Shown: positions 1 to 7,456 of the stretch, piece by piece | Layout: each line of letters starts with the position of its first letter | Position numbering within the stretch: the first letter of the stretch is position 1 | Assembly (NCBI GenBank): GCA_040371205.1 | Contig: AP031382.1 | Coordinates: 1,795,562-1,859,561, forward strand | Direction: 5' to 3' | DNA length: 64,000 nt | From: Rhodanobacter sp. | GTDB lineage: Bacteria; Pseudomonadota; Gammaproteobacteria; Xanthomonadales; Rhodanobacteraceae | Translations under genes and position numbers: made by a program | Notes under the pieces: model-generated | The model's input: the letters and a program-made list of their open reading frames with translations, nothing else | Database searches by the model: none | Told to the model about the DNA's origin: nothing

Positions 1-1
1 A

Positions 2-721
2 CTTGCTTCCACGTTGTGGCCTGGACAGACCGCCTTGGGAAAGGACTTTTGGGTTAACAAATGGCATTTCACAGTTATTGGGACGTTGCGCTATCTCGTG
101 CGCCCTGAGTTCGAACTACAGCCAAGATTTAAGGCTGATTGGTCAGTCGTCGTGCCTATGCAGCCAGGGGGGAGCTTATATGGTACTTATGTATTTCGCG
201 CCGCGCCTAAAAAACTTCCGACAATTATCAACATGGCGCGTAACAACCTAAGCCGCATAATTCCCGGTATAATTGTCGACGACGACGAAACACGGACGAT
301 ATCAACGCTACGAACTGAGTACTTTAAAGGGGACATGTCAATGATCTCCATTCTCGCCGCCATTGTTGGTGCCACGCTTTTAACCACAGTGCTGGGAATC
401 GTCGGTCTGACGAGCTTTTGGGTGTCGCGGCGGCGCAGACAAATTGGAGTAAGGCGTGCCCTTGGTGCAACTCGCTTCGAGATATTGAAATACTTCTTGA
501 TCGAAAATGCATTCATCGTAAGCCTTGGCAGCTTAGTTGGTGTGGCAAGCGCCTATGCACTGAACTTAGGGCTCATGCAGATATATGAACTTCCGCGACT
601 ACCGTTCCTCTACATACCGCTGGGCGTTCTGTTGATGCTATTCGTTGGGCAGACTGCTGCACTTGGTCCTGCGATTCGAGCTTCCTCTATTGCGCCAGCG
701 GAGGCAATACGGGTCATATAA
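2..721 (+). CDS. ABC transporter permease, MacB/FtsX type (3' part)
   Basis: This is the C-terminal 239 residues of a membrane permease of the MacB/FtsX family; the reading frame is open to the window edge, so the 5' end lies outside. An early LWPGQ-ALGK stretch is typical of the periplasmic core domain of these permeases. The last 125 residues are the FtsX domain: a membrane segment starting near MISILAAIVGATLL, a cytoplasmic RRRRQIGVRRALGATR loop that contacts the ATPase, and two further membrane segments. Such proteins work with an ATPase in export of peptides or lipids or in envelope signalling; the substrate cannot be read here. It is AT-richer than the core genes further right, which suggests it belongs to accessory DNA. 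Confidence 0.85.
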   Translation, partial: LASTLWPGQTALGKDFWVNKWHFTVIGTLRYLVRPEFELQPRFKADWSVVVPMQPGGSLYGTYVFRAAPKKLPTIINMARNNLSRIIPGIIVDDDETRTISTLRTEYFKGDMSMISILAAIVGATLLTTVLGIVGLTSFWVSRRRRQIGVRRALGATRFEILKYFLIENAFIVSLGSLVGVASAYALNLGLMQIYELPRLPFLYIPLGVLLMLFVGQTAALGPAIRASSIAPAEAIRVI

Positions 722-789
722 AGCCCGCTGCGGATAGCCTTGTTTACTTGGTTTGGGACTATAGGTTTACTGCGGTTGCTTGACAAAGG

Positions 790-1026
790 CTGCTGGGAGG
801 CATTGGAAATGAAGTCGATCGGCCAGGTGGGTTGGCCTGGCTGGGAATCATCGTTAAGGGTTCGCGGATCCGGCAGGTGTGGCTTACCCGGCTTAGCAGG
901 CGGGGCTTCATGGCCATGTAAATCCGCAAACTGCGGGTCTTGCCGAATTCCATCCATCAACTGCGGCTCGGTGGTGGAGGGGTAGGTCAGCAGGACATCA
1001 GGTGTTTCATACTGGTCAGCGGGCAC
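790..1026 (-). pseudogene. possible 5' fragment of a tnpS-like recombinase gene
   Basis: A leftward frame begins at 1026 with MPADQYETPDVLLTYPS and runs without a stop into the end of the permease gene. It starts 19 bp from the inverted-repeat core and diverges from the TnpT-like gene, which is where tnpS sits in Tn4651-type modules. No integrase catalytic residues are reached, so only an N-terminal piece could be present. The 721-1026 interval has no other gene candidate. Identification is by position only; it may be a chance frame. Confidence 0.25.
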
Positions 1027-1044
1027 CTACTTGCTAAGCCCCCC

Positions 1045-1079
1045 CTAACATCGGATAAGTTCCCATTATCCGGTGTTAG
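1045..1079. other. inverted-repeat recombination core (rst-like)
   Basis: Two 14-bp arms, CTAACATCGGATAA and TTATCCGGTGTTAG, match as inverted repeats at 13 of 14 positions and flank a 7-bp spacer. This is the geometry of a tyrosine-recombinase crossover core. It lies between the possible tnpS fragment and the TnpT-like gene, as in Tn4651-type resolution sites. Function is inferred. Confidence 0.5.
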
Positions 1080-1124
1080 ATTTCTCGCCTAGGTCGCCGC
1101 TTCGCTCACTTGAAATATTACGTG

Positions 1125-1141
1125 ATTACATGGTATGTAAT
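1125..1141. promoter_or_regulatory. 7-bp palindrome upstream of the TnpT-like gene
   Basis: ATTACAT-GGT-ATGTAAT is a perfect 7+3+7 inverted repeat centred about 38 bp upstream of the start codon. KfrA-type proteins autoregulate through palindromes in their own promoter, so it may be the operator of the following gene. Confidence 0.4.
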
Positions 1142-1170
1142 GTGTTACGAAATATCAAGGAGGCGTCGTG

Positions 1171-2208
1171 ATGGCCCGTGGCGGCGTGTACAAGACCGAG
1201 ATCGAGAAGGCCCGTAACGCCTTGCTGGCCGAGGGAAAACACCCCTCGGTCGACGCGGTGCGGGTGGCGTTGGGCAACACCGGCTCGAAAACAACCATCC
1301 ATCGCTACCTCAAGGAGCTGGAGGCCGAGGACACCGCCGGTGTGGGCGGCAAATTCCCGATCAGCGACGCCTTGACCGATCTGGTCAGCCGTTTGGCGGG
1401 GCGGCTCCAAGAGGAGGCGGACGCCAAGATCGCTGAGGCCGCCGCCCGTTTCGAGGCCCCGCGGAAAGAGCTCACCGCCCAGTTGGAGCAGGCACGGCAC
1501 GAGGCGGCATCCATCCGTGCCGACCAGGAACGCACGGCGACGGCGCTGCGCGAGGAACAGGCGCAACACGAGAGCACGCGCCAGGCGCGGCTCGATGCGA
1601 CCCTTCAAGTGCGGCAACTGGATGAGCGCGTCACGGGCTTGATCGCCCGCGTGGCCGAGCACGAAGCGCACGCGCAGTCGCTAGAAGAGAAACACGCGCA
1701 TGCCCGCGAGGCACTGGAGCACTACCGAACGTCCGTGAAGGAGCAGCGGGAGCAGGAACAACGCCGGCATGAACACCAGATCCAAGAACTACAGGTAGCC
1801 CTGCGTCAGGCCAACGAAGCCCTCACGGGCAAGAATCACGAACTCTTGCAGCTCAATCGCGACAACGGGCGCCTGACGGAACACAACGCGCGCCTGGACA
1901 AGGAAGTGCAGCAGGCACGCAACGCTGTGCGCGCAGCGCAAGACGAGGTAGCCACGCTTAAGCCTGTGGTGGCGGAACTGACCAGCTTGCGCACGACGTG
2001 GAGTCGCGATGTCCAGGCGCTCGAACGCGCACGCCTTGACCTCGAAGCTGCCGCGCAGGCACTCGACCAGGAGAGGGCGGCGAGGCAGGATGCCGAGGGT
2101 CGAGCCATATCGATGCAGGCCAGGCTGGAGACGCTAGAACAGGTTTTGTCCACGCTGCAGCCTGCATCCACGCCAACGCCAACTGCCACCACCGCATCAC
2201 CAGACTGA
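1171..2208 (+). CDS. KfrA_N-domain coiled-coil DNA-binding protein (TnpT-like)
   Basis: The protein has about 345 residues. Residues 1-60 form a KfrA_N-type DNA-binding domain (VYKTEIEKARNALLAEGKHP, then GNTGSKTTIHRYLKELE). From about residue 80 to 320 it is a long charged coiled coil rich in Q, E, A and R, and it ends in a short TP-rich tail. A strong AAGGAGG at 1157-1163 lies 7 nt before ATG 1171 and favours that start over the GTG three bases earlier. Architecture and the neighbouring inverted-repeat core match TnpT, the accessory cointegrate-resolution protein of Tn4651-type transposons. A plasmid KfrA is the alternative, but no plasmid replication or partition gene is nearby. Its intact frame suggests it can still be made although the recombinase partner seems lost. 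Confidence 0.65.
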   Translation: MARGGVYKTEIEKARNALLAEGKHPSVDAVRVALGNTGSKTTIHRYLKELEAEDTAGVGGKFPISDALTDLVSRLAGRLQEEADAKIAEAAARFEAPRKELTAQLEQARHEAASIRADQERTATALREEQAQHESTRQARLDATLQVRQLDERVTGLIARVAEHEAHAQSLEEKHAHAREALEHYRTSVKEQREQEQRRHEHQIQELQVALRQANEALTGKNHELLQLNRDNGRLTEHNARLDKEVQQARNAVRAAQDEVATLKPVVAELTSLRTTWSRDVQALERARLDLEAAAQALDQERAARQDAEGRAISMQARLETLEQVLSTLQPASTPTPTATTASPD

Positions 2209-2240
2209 TCGGACTGACGTAGGGTGGACGGTTTCAGCGT

Positions 2241-2322
2241 GCAGTCGTGATTTGCAGGGATCTTCGATCTTAGCTATTTTTAGCTCGATTCATATAATTC
2301 AATGAAAACAGCATCTTAGACG
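2241..2322 (+). repeat. direct repeat copy A, downstream of the TnpT-like gene
   Basis: The segment shares ordered blocks with 2490-2567: GATT(T/A)GCA, then CTTAGCTA(T/A)TTTTAGC, then AAACAGCA followed by TTAGAC. Each copy follows a tnpT-type 3' end, so the repeat unit is 'gene end plus downstream flank'. Confidence 0.55.
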
Positions 2323-2361
2323 CTATATGAGCGTTTTCACACGAATCTCGGCCATCCCTCG

Positions 2362-2478
2362 GAAAGGGTGGCGCGCCAAGAGGCCCAAAGCCGCGCCGCC
2401 GCCACGCAAGCCCGACTGGAGACGCTGGAGGAGGTCCTGCCGAGACTGCAGCCGACCGCTTCGACAGTAACCTCGTAA
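2362..2478 (+). pseudogene. second, decayed tnpT-like 3' end
   Basis: In one frame this 38-codon stretch reads ERVARQEAQSRAAATQARLE, then a TLEEVLPRLQP block, then a stop at 2476-2478. It aligns with the C-terminus of the intact neighbour (ERAARQDAEGRAISMQARLE, then TLEQVLSTLQP). Upstream of 2362 the similarity ends. It is therefore a remnant of a related but distinct copy, joined by insertion, deletion or recombination between two transposon copies. Confidence 0.6.
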
Positions 2479-2489
2479 CGACAAGTACA

Positions 2490-2567
2490 GCCGCGATTAG
2501 CACGAATTCTTTGACTTAGCTAATTTTAGCCGTCCTCAGCTAATCCTTTATAAACAGCACGTTAGAC
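2490..2567 (+). repeat. direct repeat copy B, downstream of the tnpT remnant
   Basis: Diverged partner of 2241-2322 with the same order of conserved blocks, including TTAGCTAATTTTAGC and AAACAGCACGTTAGAC. It starts 12 bp after the stop codon of the decayed gene end. Confidence 0.55.
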
Positions 2568-2610
2568 AAATTTCCGGAAATTTCTAGGGTTCCGGCTTAC
2601 ACCCCCAAAC

Positions 2611-2638
2611 AAGAAAAAACCCGCCTAAGTGGCGGGTT
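2611..2638 (-). terminator. rho-independent terminator left of attL
   Basis: AACCCGCC and GGCGGGTT pair around a 5-nt loop, and the leftward transcript continues into a T-rich tract. It is the counterpart of the hairpin at 12974-12997: both lie just left of a tRNA-Leu-like 3' end. The simplest reading is that this was the original terminator of the tRNA gene, displaced when the element inserted. From 2640 to 2975 there is no gene, only the att remnant and arm-type repeats. Confidence 0.65.
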
Positions 2639-2683
2639 TATCTAGTCTTTTTGGTCCATATTGGACGTTGTCGGACTATACAT

Positions 2684-2721
2684 TGGTGCCAAGAGGGTAC
2701 CCGGCATAGGGACTCAAACCC
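2684..2721. other. degenerate attL (tRNA-Leu 3'-end copy)
   Basis: On the + strand TTGGTGCCAAGAGGG followed later by GACTCAAACCC matches the tRNA-Leu 3' end TTGGTGCCCAAGAGGGGAC and CTCGAACCCC, with about 14 extra bases between the acceptor and T-arm parts. A minus-strand terminator sits about 45 bp to its left, just as one does left of the intact tRNA. The extra bases mean the present copy may no longer recombine well. Confidence 0.5.
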
Positions 2722-2758
2722 AATTGCCATGCGGCTTCGCCGTCGCCCTCATTTTGCC

Positions 2759-2777
2759 GTGTCCGAACCCGTGTCCG
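2759..2777. repeat. GTGTCCG arm-type repeats, left end
   Basis: Two GTGTCCG heptamers occur 12 bp apart (2759-2765, 2771-2777), about 40-95 bp inside the proposed left att site. The same heptamer recurs at the right end near 12,859-12,926. This fits integrase arm-binding sites, although no binding data can be read from sequence. Confidence 0.4.
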
Positions 2778-2975
2778 AAAACGGGCGCGACAGCGCCAGC
2801 AGGTACAAGGGTGCGGCGCCCTGGGGCATGGCCAGCAGCAAAGCCCGCCCACGCACGCCGTACGCCCTTCCGCACCCTTGGGGACGCCCCGTCGCCACAA
2901 GGCCCGTGCTGAGCGCCGTGGACGTCCTGCGCGACGACGGTGGGTAGCAGTAGCGGCAGCAGGTCGGCAGTGGGG

Positions 2976-3725
2976 CTATGACAACGGCGCGCGCCAGCCG
3001 TCGCAGCCGGACAACGCAATAAAGCGTGCACCGGGGAACCGATGCACCGCATGCACGCAGTCACCTGGGATCGCGCACGTTGCGTGTGCCTCAAACCGAA
3101 CAGGCTCGGTGACGGATTCGCCGTGATGGATCAGATCGCGCCTGGCGACGGACATGGCCACTGAGTATGTGTCTGACAGCCACGCCACCGGCACGTCAGC
3201 CTCGACGATGCAGGGCATGCCAAGCTGACGCAGCACGGGAGCAACCGTCGCGTCCGATTCATGCGCCCAGTACATCGCTTCGCCGCCCCAGTGACGCAGT
3301 AGGCGATGGATGCCACCCTCGCCAGCCTCGTAAGGTGGGAAGAAACAAAACCAAATCATGCCAGCACGATTGCTCGCAGCACCTTGGTGCGCAGCGCGCA
3401 AAATGTCGCCTACCGCCACCGGCAGTGTCCCGCGCCGCACTTGAGTAGTAATGCGGCGCTCGATCAGGTCAGCGCTCAAAGGTGCCAAGCCGACCGCCTC
3501 AATGTTGGCTGCTTCGTCGTCGGTCAGGCGCGTGCAGTGCCACCCACGAACGGAGTACGAGAGCAAGGCATTGCCAAGCGTGACAACCCCACGGTCAAAG
3601 TCGGCACCGTTCTTCGCCGGTAAGCCCAGCTCCCACGCCCGCATAATTGGGCGCACGTTGTCGAGCGTAGCTTTTAAGGCGTCGGGCCACTCGATTGGTC
3701 GGTCAAGATTGAGAAGCACGGACAT
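2976..3725 (-). CDS. cargo protein, possible ADP-ribosyltransferase fold
   Basis: This 249-residue cytosolic protein lies at the left end of the element and diverges from the SEC-C gene, with 96 bp between the start codons. I do not recognise a named family. Around residue 60 the segment [14 protein letters not shown], then a helix and VGL, resembles the H-x-T-R entry strand and following helix of ART/PARP-fold proteins. Further on, [20 protein letters not shown] and [12 protein letters not shown] could supply the later strands and a glutamate. No signal peptide or membrane segment is seen, and no clear ribosome site marks the start. Its position in the cargo slot of a satellite suggests a defence or toxin role. 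Function is inference. Confidence 0.6.
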   Translation of the reverse strand: MSVLLNLDRPIEWPDALKATLDNVRPIMRAWELGLPAKNGADFDRGVVTLGNALLSYSVRGWHCTRLTDDEAANIEAVGLAPLSADLIERRITTQVRRGTLPVAVGDILRAAHQGAASNRAGMIWFCFFPPYEAGEGGIHRLLRHWGGEAMYWAHESDATVAPVLRQLGMPCIVEADVPVAWLSDTYSVAMSVARRDLIHHGESVTEPVRFEAHATCAIPGDCVHAVHRFPGARFIALSGCDGWRAPLS

Positions 3726-3821
3726 GGACGACAGGCTAGCACTCGAAGCATCGGTGGCACCAAGCTAACAATCGTCCGATACTCTCGGATAGCCATCAAA
3801 GCGCAGGGGGCGCACCATAAG

Positions 3822-5333
3822 ATGACGAACATCGTTCCGAAGGTATCTCAAGGAGTGACTGAGACCGAACGCATGCTTGCGGATTTTGGTGAGCGCACAT
3901 TTCTCAAGTTATGGAGTCATGCTAACCCGTACAAGGATGATGGACACGAGATGTGTGACCTAATCGCCGTATTTGGCGATGAAATATTCGTTTTTTTCGA
4001 TAGAGAGATTGTCATCGCAGGTGATGATGACATGGATCTCGACATTGCCTGGGGACGATGGAAGCGCAAGGCAATAGACAAGCAAATCAATACTGCTCAC
4101 GGCGCTGAACGTTACATTCGGATGGGTCGTCCAAGCTACTTAGATGCAAAGAAAGAGCATCCCCTACCCTTCGAGATTGATGTTAACAACGCCAAGATAC
4201 ATAAAATCATTGTGGCTCACGGAGCCAAGGAGGCATGCAAAAAAGCCTCCAGTGACAACGTTTATGGAAGCCTGGCAATAACGTACGAGGATTGTGACAA
4301 CAATGATCCTGACCCGTTTCCGTTTCACGTCAGGCTCGACAGGAATAATCCTGTACACATCCTAGACAGCCACAATCTAGCAATCATTCTGTCCGAACTA
4401 GACACTATCACTGACCTTTCCAGGTTCCTGAATGAGAAGGTTCGAGCCATAACGCAGTACGACATGCTGAGCTACTGCGGAGAGGAGGATCTTCTTGGCC
4501 ACTACCTTGCCAATTTCGATAGCTCGCTAAATCGACACGTCATAGGCCCCCAAGACAGATCGGACATTAACTGTGTAATGATCGGCGAAGGCGAGTGGCG
4601 AGACTTCATCGACACTGACGTATACAAGAACACCAAGGCAGCGAATAAAGTTTCATATGGCTGGGATGAGCTTATTCAGAGAACCTGCCAAAATGCCATT
4701 GACGGAACTCTCTTAGGAAACGGAAATCTCTGGACCAAACAGAGTGCCATTTTCGACATGGTGAAAGAGCCACGATTCATGCGGCGTGGCCTTTTTGAAA
4801 GGATGCTAGAGGTTATCAGTAAATTCCCTGATCGACCCATTGGATTGATGCGCCAAGTCACACTTTTACCATCATATACAAAGAACATTGCCTACGTATT
4901 CTTGCAGCTTTGTGCGCCTACTGACCTAAAGGCCAGACCTGATTATCGAGAGAAGCGACAAGCGATGCTCGAGATCGCATGTGGTTCAGCTAAGAACAAG
5001 TTCCAAGAACTGACTAGGATCATAGGTATAGGGATTGACGCACCCAAGCATTCCGATGGAAATGATGGCGAGGATTTCGTCCTAATGCCATGTGAAACAT
5101 GGACCGACGAAATGCGTGTCCATTACGAGGTGGCCAACAAAGATTTGAAGTTCTTTGAGACCCCCCAGATGCGCGAGCATCGGCAAGTGGTGCACGAATT
5201 TGTAAACCCTGAACCCACCACCGCAATCCAACCACCAACTAAAAAAGTGGGGCGAAATGAGCCGTGCCCATGCGGTTCTGGCGTTAAGTTCAAGAAATGT
5301 CATGGAGCACCTACCCCCCGCATGGAGGAATAG
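3822..5333 (+). CDS. nuclease-like protein with C-terminal SEC-C motif
   Basis: The protein has 503 residues. Residues 15-100 contain [17 protein letters not shown], then a [20 protein letters not shown] strand pair, then [12 protein letters not shown] and GAERYI. This resembles a widespread uncharacterised family with a restriction-endonuclease-like N-terminus (E24, D46 and D60 as candidate acidic residues; the usual final lysine is R61). The middle, residues 110-440, has no domain I recognise. The end, [19 protein letters not shown], is a textbook zinc-binding SEC-C motif. The gene is clearly AT-richer than the rest of the element and reads opposite to it, so it looks like exchangeable cargo. 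An anti-phage role is plausible but unproven. Confidence 0.7.
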   Translation: MTNIVPKVSQGVTETERMLADFGERTFLKLWSHANPYKDDGHEMCDLIAVFGDEIFVFFDREIVIAGDDDMDLDIAWGRWKRKAIDKQINTAHGAERYIRMGRPSYLDAKKEHPLPFEIDVNNAKIHKIIVAHGAKEACKKASSDNVYGSLAITYEDCDNNDPDPFPFHVRLDRNNPVHILDSHNLAIILSELDTITDLSRFLNEKVRAITQYDMLSYCGEEDLLGHYLANFDSSLNRHVIGPQDRSDINCVMIGEGEWRDFIDTDVYKNTKAANKVSYGWDELIQRTCQNAIDGTLLGNGNLWTKQSAIFDMVKEPRFMRRGLFERMLEVISKFPDRPIGLMRQVTLLPSYTKNIAYVFLQLCAPTDLKARPDYREKRQAMLEIACGSAKNKFQELTRIIGIGIDAPKHSDGNDGEDFVLMPCETWTDEMRVHYEVANKDLKFFETPQMREHRQVVHEFVNPEPTTAIQPPTKKVGRNEPCPCGSGVKFKKCHGAPTPRMEE

Positions 5334-5514
5334 CTCTGGGTCGAGCGCCACGTGCACCGACACTCACTCGGCGCACGTGGTTGGTTCACTCGGTAGTGCC
5401 GCCCACGTTAGAAACATCGCGCTGCGCTTATCCTCCGATCTCTGAGAAAAAGTCAGCGCGCGTAGTTCGGGAGCGAACGAACAAATCTTCGTTGCTCCCC
5501 CCGGCGGGCTTGGG

Positions 5515-5760
5515 TCAGGATTGAGTGAGTTTGGCGTGGAAGGTCATGCGAGCGAACGAGTCCTCGCCGCCTTCGACAACGCGAATGTCGCTCACCGCAA
5601 CAACCTCAAGCACCTGCTCACCGTCAACGACAATTACCTCGGCCGTGATGGGCGTGAGGGTGGCGTCGTAACCACATGCCTCGCGCTCCATTTCGTCCGC
5701 GATACATTGCCAGGCATGCGGGAACTGCTGCTGCGCTTGGGTGAGATGTAGCATGCTCAT
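5515..5760 (-). CDS. small satellite protein, unknown
   Basis: This 81-residue protein is last in the leftward capsid operon. Its start overlaps the stop of the preceding coiled-coil gene as ATGA, and a GAGGT lies 6-7 nt upstream. It has an N-terminal helical part (LTQAQQQFPHAWQCIADEME) followed by strand-like stretches (ITAEVIVVDGEQVLEVVAVS). No family is recognised. Translational coupling to its neighbours supports a real gene. The 180 bp to its left, up to the SEC-C gene, show no further gene. Confidence 0.5.
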   Translation of the reverse strand: MSMLHLTQAQQQFPHAWQCIADEMEREACGYDATLTPITAEVIVVDGEQVLEVVAVSDIRVVEGGEDSFARMTFHAKLTQS

Positions 5761-5942
5761 GGCCTACCTCGCTTCTCTCGCTCCAGTTGTTCGACGCGGT
5801 TGCGCAGTGCCGATACCTCGCGGCGCAAGGCGTTTAGCTCCACCGACACACGCTTCACCAGGTCAACGAACTGATCGCGGGTCACCGCTGCGTCAGGATG
5901 GTGGCGCTCGGCATGCCGGCGTGTGGCTGCCAGTTCATCCAT
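5757..5942 (-). CDS. coiled-coil microprotein 3
   Basis: A 61-residue protein starting MDELAATRRHAERHHPD; GGAGGT lies 7 nt before ATG 5942, while the ATG at 5948 is too close to it. The second half, TRDQFVDLVKRVSVELNALR followed by REVSALRNRVEQLERE, is a predicted coiled coil ending in a basic tail. It shares layout with the two genes upstream: short polar N-terminus, helix with a DLV/LLV core, a heptad stretch ending in LEx(Q/R) and a lysine/arginine-glycine tail. It overlaps both neighbours by a few bases. Function unknown; see the capsid gene for context. Confidence 0.55.
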   Translation of the reverse strand: MDELAATRRHAERHHPDAAVTRDQFVDLVKRVSVELNALRREVSALRNRVEQLEREKRGRP

Positions 5943-6126
5943 GGCCATCACCTCCCTTGCCGCGCACCTGCTGCTCCAGGCGCTCAATGCGAGCCTGGTT
6001 CGTCGCCAGGCGCACCCGGTACTTGCGCAGTTCCTTGTGCATGTCGTTGAGCAAGTCCACTACCTCGCCCATCGTGGCCGGCTGTGCACGCTGCGCAGGC
6101 GTGCGTTGTATGCGGTGGTCAGGCAT
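5935..6126 (-). CDS. coiled-coil microprotein 2
   Basis: A 63-residue protein starting MPDHRIQRTPAQRAQ after GGGAGGT 5 nt upstream. TMGEVVDLLNDMHKELRKYR leads into a coiled coil with ARIERLEQQVRGKGG at the end. TMG(E/Q) followed by a hydrophobic helix and LE-Q-x-KGG-GH(G/A) at the tail are shared with microprotein 1, so the two look like duplicates. It overlaps the genes on both sides by 8 bp, indicating coupled translation. Confidence 0.55.
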   Translation of the reverse strand: MPDHRIQRTPAQRAQPATMGEVVDLLNDMHKELRKYRVRLATNQARIERLEQQVRGKGGDGHG

Positions 6127-6319
6127 GGCCACCTCCCTTGGCATTGGCCTGCCGCTCAAGCTGGGCAACGCGCTGCTTGAGCGACACGTTGGCCTTCACC
6201 AGCAGCGACATGAAGGAGAGGAACTGACCCATGGTGAGGGGTTGGCTGCGCATGCTGTCCGGAACGCTGGCCAGCAATTCCTCGAATGACCCCGGCGTGT
6301 TGTTGTTCGGCGTCGTCAT
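6119..6319 (-). CDS. coiled-coil microprotein 1
   Basis: A 66-residue protein that begins 8 bp after the capsid gene stop; GAGGTG precedes the ATG at 6319. The N-terminus MTTPNNNTPGSFEELLASVP is polar, followed by TMGQFLSFMSLLVKANVSLK, then QRVAQLERQANAKGGGHA. The C-terminal half is heptad-like and resembles microproteins 2 and 3. Being first after the capsid gene, it could be a scaffold, decoration or size-control factor, but that is inference only. Confidence 0.55.
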   Translation of the reverse strand: MTTPNNNTPGSFEELLASVPDSMRSQPLTMGQFLSFMSLLVKANVSLKQRVAQLERQANAKGGGHA

Positions 6320-6327
6320 GGCGCACC

Positions 6328-7347
6328 TCACCAAGCCACGTCTTCGATCACGACCACGCCGGAGGCCCGCGTCACGTCAAAACCCAGCCAACGGGTCACG
6401 AGCAGTGCAGCGGAATCGGTCTGGAAGAGCGAGACCAGGTTCTGCGCGCCGTTGGCCGGGTCAGTCGCCAGTTGCAACGTCGCCTGGTCGCTGGCGTCCA
6501 GCATCGGGTCTTCCGCGTCGCCGGCAATGGCCGTGGCGTCCAGCAGTACCGCCTTGCGGCCGTTGCTGTCGGCGGCCGGCACCTGGTCACTGACCAGCAC
6601 TGGCACGCCCGCCAGTTCGCCGCCGTTCGGCGTCATGGACGGGAACGCCTGCTCGCCGGTCGTGGTGGCCTTCGTCGCCAGGCGATTGGCGGTGTGCACA
6701 TCAACCACCAGGTACGGTTTCCCGGTTGCCGAGATGTTCACCGTCTCAAGCGCCGCGCCAAGGTCGGCCAGGGGCGATGCCGAACCCGTCACCGACGATG
6801 CACCTGTGGCCACACGAGCCAGGAAGGCAGCGTTGGTGCCAGCCGCGACACCGTTGCGCAGTTCCGTCGCCAGCAGGATGTTGCCGGCGGCCGTGGTGCC
6901 GTTAATCAGTTCGGACGTAAGGGCCACCAGGGCCTGCACCTTGAAGGGGTCAAGGTCTTGCCCGTTGAACGCCAGGCTGCTGACGGGCGTGGGCGCACCT
7001 TCGCCAACAACATGGCCTGACGCCACCACCGTGGAAATGGCCAGGCGCTTCCGCAGCGGCACGCGGCGCAGCACGTTGTCAGCGAGCAGGCGATCCAGCA
7101 CGGACACGGCAGGAAGGGTTTCAACAAAGCCTGCGGCCACCAGGGCATGACCGACCAGGTTGCCTGCCCAGCCCGCATCCGCGACGCTGCCGGCTGACAT
7201 GGCCGAGCGCAGCACGGTGGCTACGCGAAACCCGTTCGAGCTCTGGTCGGCGTACTGCGCAGCGAGGGACAGCCTGCCGCCCGCCTTGGCGAGGCACTTC
7301 GCCATCAACACATAGTCGGCCACTTGGGCACTTTGGATCATCGACAT
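6328..7347 (-). CDS. HK97-type phage major capsid protein
   Basis: The protein has 339 residues from ATG 7347, which follows a near-perfect AAGGAGGT 5 nt upstream. Residues 95-125 read VPLRKRL, then VVGEGAPTPVSSLAFNG, the usual E-loop/strand region of HK97-fold capsid proteins; LDPFKVQALVALTSELING follows as in the family. The C-terminal part (ELAGVPVLVSDQVPA, later LVTRWLGFDVTRASGV) also fits. The N-terminus is short, without a long scaffold-like delta domain or visible protease site. No portal, protease or terminase gene is near. It could form the element's own or remodelled capsids with a helper phage, or a non-phage shell. Fold assignment is good; role is inferred. Confidence 0.75.
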   Translation of the reverse strand: MSMIQSAQVADYVLMAKCLAKAGGRLSLAAQYADQSSNGFRVATVLRSAMSAGSVADAGWAGNLVGHALVAAGFVETLPAVSVLDRLLADNVLRRVPLRKRLAISTVVASGHVVGEGAPTPVSSLAFNGQDLDPFKVQALVALTSELINGTTAAGNILLATELRNGVAAGTNAAFLARVATGASSVTGSASPLADLGAALETVNISATGKPYLVVDVHTANRLATKATTTGEQAFPSMTPNGGELAGVPVLVSDQVPAADSNGRKAVLLDATAIAGDAEDPMLDASDQATLQLATDPANGAQNLVSLFQTDSAALLVTRWLGFDVTRASGVVVIEDVAW

Positions 7348-7456
7348 GGGAAACCTCCTTGGGCATGGCCACCGCACAACGCGATGGCGCAGCCCAAGGG
7401 TGTTGTCCCGGCCGGCGTGGGCCTAGGCGCAAAGATGACGGTTGATGACGCTGCCG

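Larger units (their letters stand above)
790..2567. mobile_element. Tn3-family (Tn4651-like) transposon remnant
   Basis: The stretch collects parts known from the cointegrate-resolution module of Tn4651-type transposons: a paired inverted repeat like a tyrosine-recombinase core (1045-1079), a rightward KfrA_N/coiled-coil gene like tnpT, and a possible leftward 5' fragment in the position expected for tnpS. No transposase gene or intact terminal repeat is visible. A second, diverged tnpT 3' end and repeated flanks follow on the right. The borders are approximate and the identity is inferred from architecture. Confidence 0.5.

Noticed and set aside
1040-1082. Integron attC-like site (CTAAC ... 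GTTAGAT)
   Set aside because: The outer bases fit the attC boxes loosely, but the element is too short, the arms are a simple near-perfect palindrome and no integron integrase or cassette array is near. The tnpT-type neighbour explains it better.
1171-2208. Plasmid KfrA, implying a plasmid contig
   Set aside because: No replication, partition or transfer gene is present and the rest of the window is core chromosome.
2976-5333. Classic restriction-modification or retron system
   Set aside because: There is no methyltransferase, reverse transcriptase or specificity subunit; only the two unassigned cargo proteins are present.
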